Of a DNA stretch of 7,904 nucleotides, positions 7,386 through 7,904 are shown one piece after another. Source of the stretch: Armatimonadota bacterium (lineage in GTDB: Bacteria > Armatimonadota > Zipacnadia > Zipacnadales > FEN-943); NCBI GenBank assembly GCA_029777735.1, contig JAKORR010000487.1, positions 1 through 7,904 of the forward strand, in the 5' to 3' direction. The notes beneath the pieces were generated by a model, which ran no database searches, had not been told where the DNA came from, and worked only from the letters and a program-made list of their open reading frames with translations. Made by a program: the position numbers and the translations under genes. Within the stretch, counting starts at the first letter, position 1. Every line of letters starts with the position of its first letter.

Positions 7386-7904
7386 ATGCCCTGGAGGCTA
7401 CCCGGGGAAGTAACCGATCGCAGTGTAATGCTCTACATGACCGGAGCTGTGTGCACCCAGCCAGCCCAGATCCTGCAGAGTGAACATGCGGTCAAGGTCA
7501 TCCAGAACTTCATCAATAAGCTGCGCGAACGAGAGTCCAGCCATCTGCGTGCCTTTGGCGCTTTGGAGACCAAGGGCGATCGTGAGAACCTATCACCAGC
7601 AGCGGAGCACCTAGCACGCTTGCTGGCTCTGCTGTGCGATATGTCCTGGCAGGACGCCTGCACACGCGCCCCCGACTGTGCTGGCTTGCTGCAGGACCCG
7701 ATCGCTCTGGCTGAGTTAGTTGAGGATCTCTACGACCACTGGCGTGGTTACGAGCGCTATCTCATCTTCGAGGGCTCGGCCGACGACTCCCGCGATTCGG
7801 CCCTTGAGGGGCACATGCCCTTCATCTACAACAACCAAGACCTCACTGCTCTGATCCGCCAGGCTTACCGCGACATCGAGCGCAACCTGCGTGGCATCTG
7901 GCCG
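7386..7904 (+). CDS. Unrecognised soluble protein, truncated by the window end
   Basis: A plus-strand frame opens at ATG 7386 and stays open for 173 codons to the edge of the window. The start is well supported by GGAGG at 7373-7377 with an 8-nt spacer. Internal ATGs at 7428 and 7437 lack such a site. The protein begins MPWRLPGEVTDRSVMLYMTG. It looks soluble and mostly helical, with no signal peptide or membrane segment. A middle Leu/Ala-rich helix (about 72-86) is followed by a conserved-looking aromatic and acidic part: LVEDLYDHWRGYERYLIF (about 111-128), a GHMPFIYNNQDLTALIRQAY stretch (about 141-160), then a helix ending in RGIWP. I do not recognise the family and assign no function. Codon use resembles the GH29 and UroD-like genes, so it probably belongs to the same cargo set but in a separate transcript. 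Confidence 0.8.
   Translation, partial: MPWRLPGEVTDRSVMLYMTGAVCTQPAQILQSEHAVKVIQNFINKLRERESSHLRAFGALETKGDRENLSPAAEHLARLLALLCDMSWQDACTRAPDCAGLLQDPIALAELVEDLYDHWRGYERYLIFEGSADDSRDSALEGHMPFIYNNQDLTALIRQAYRDIERNLRGIWP

Overview
This window looks like part of a bacterial plasmid, or a plasmid-derived region of a chromosome, with a GC-rich background. The left half, on the minus strand, is a replication and partition module. It comprises a RepA-type initiator (760-2193), an iteron-bearing origin-like gap (2194-2535), a ribbon-helix-helix partner protein (2536-2940) and a ParA ATPase (2944-3768). Upstream of parA is a long centromere-like array of degenerate 8-bp repeats (3802-4081). Strong Shine-Dalgarno sequences and a near-consensus sigma70-type promoter in front of parA show that the host is a bacterium. 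The RepA family and the UroD-like and GH29 genes would suit Chloroflexota or another environmental phylum, but that is an inference with low certainty.

The right half, on the plus strand, is accessory cargo. A GH29 alpha-L-fucosidase (4594-5823) is followed after 110 bp by a uroporphyrinogen-decarboxylase-superfamily protein (5934-7022) of the uncertain-substrate, methyltransferase-like kind. After a 363-bp gap, a third gene with its own good ribosome binding site (7386 to the window end) runs off the edge and is not recognised. The two halves are divergent, separated by the octamer array and a 512-bp gene-free stretch. That stretch contains a terminator-like hairpin oriented to stop minus-strand transcription before it reaches the par locus.

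The first 760 bp hold no intact gene. They contain two hairpins at the left edge and the 5' remnant of a family-2 glycosyltransferase (about 611 down to 470, minus strand), which keeps a strong ribosome binding site but loses homology after about 45 codons.

How it works together (inference): RepA binds 22-bp iterons just upstream of its own gene to start replication. The RHH protein coats the octamer array, recruits ParA and represses the parA promoter, which lies inside the first few octamers. The standout feature is that octamer array. Thirty-five consecutive units hold one 8-bp register over 280 bp, with a purine at position 2 in every unit and C at position 4 in 27 units (counted by hand). 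This fits an RHH-type centromere, but its consensus is not one I recognise.
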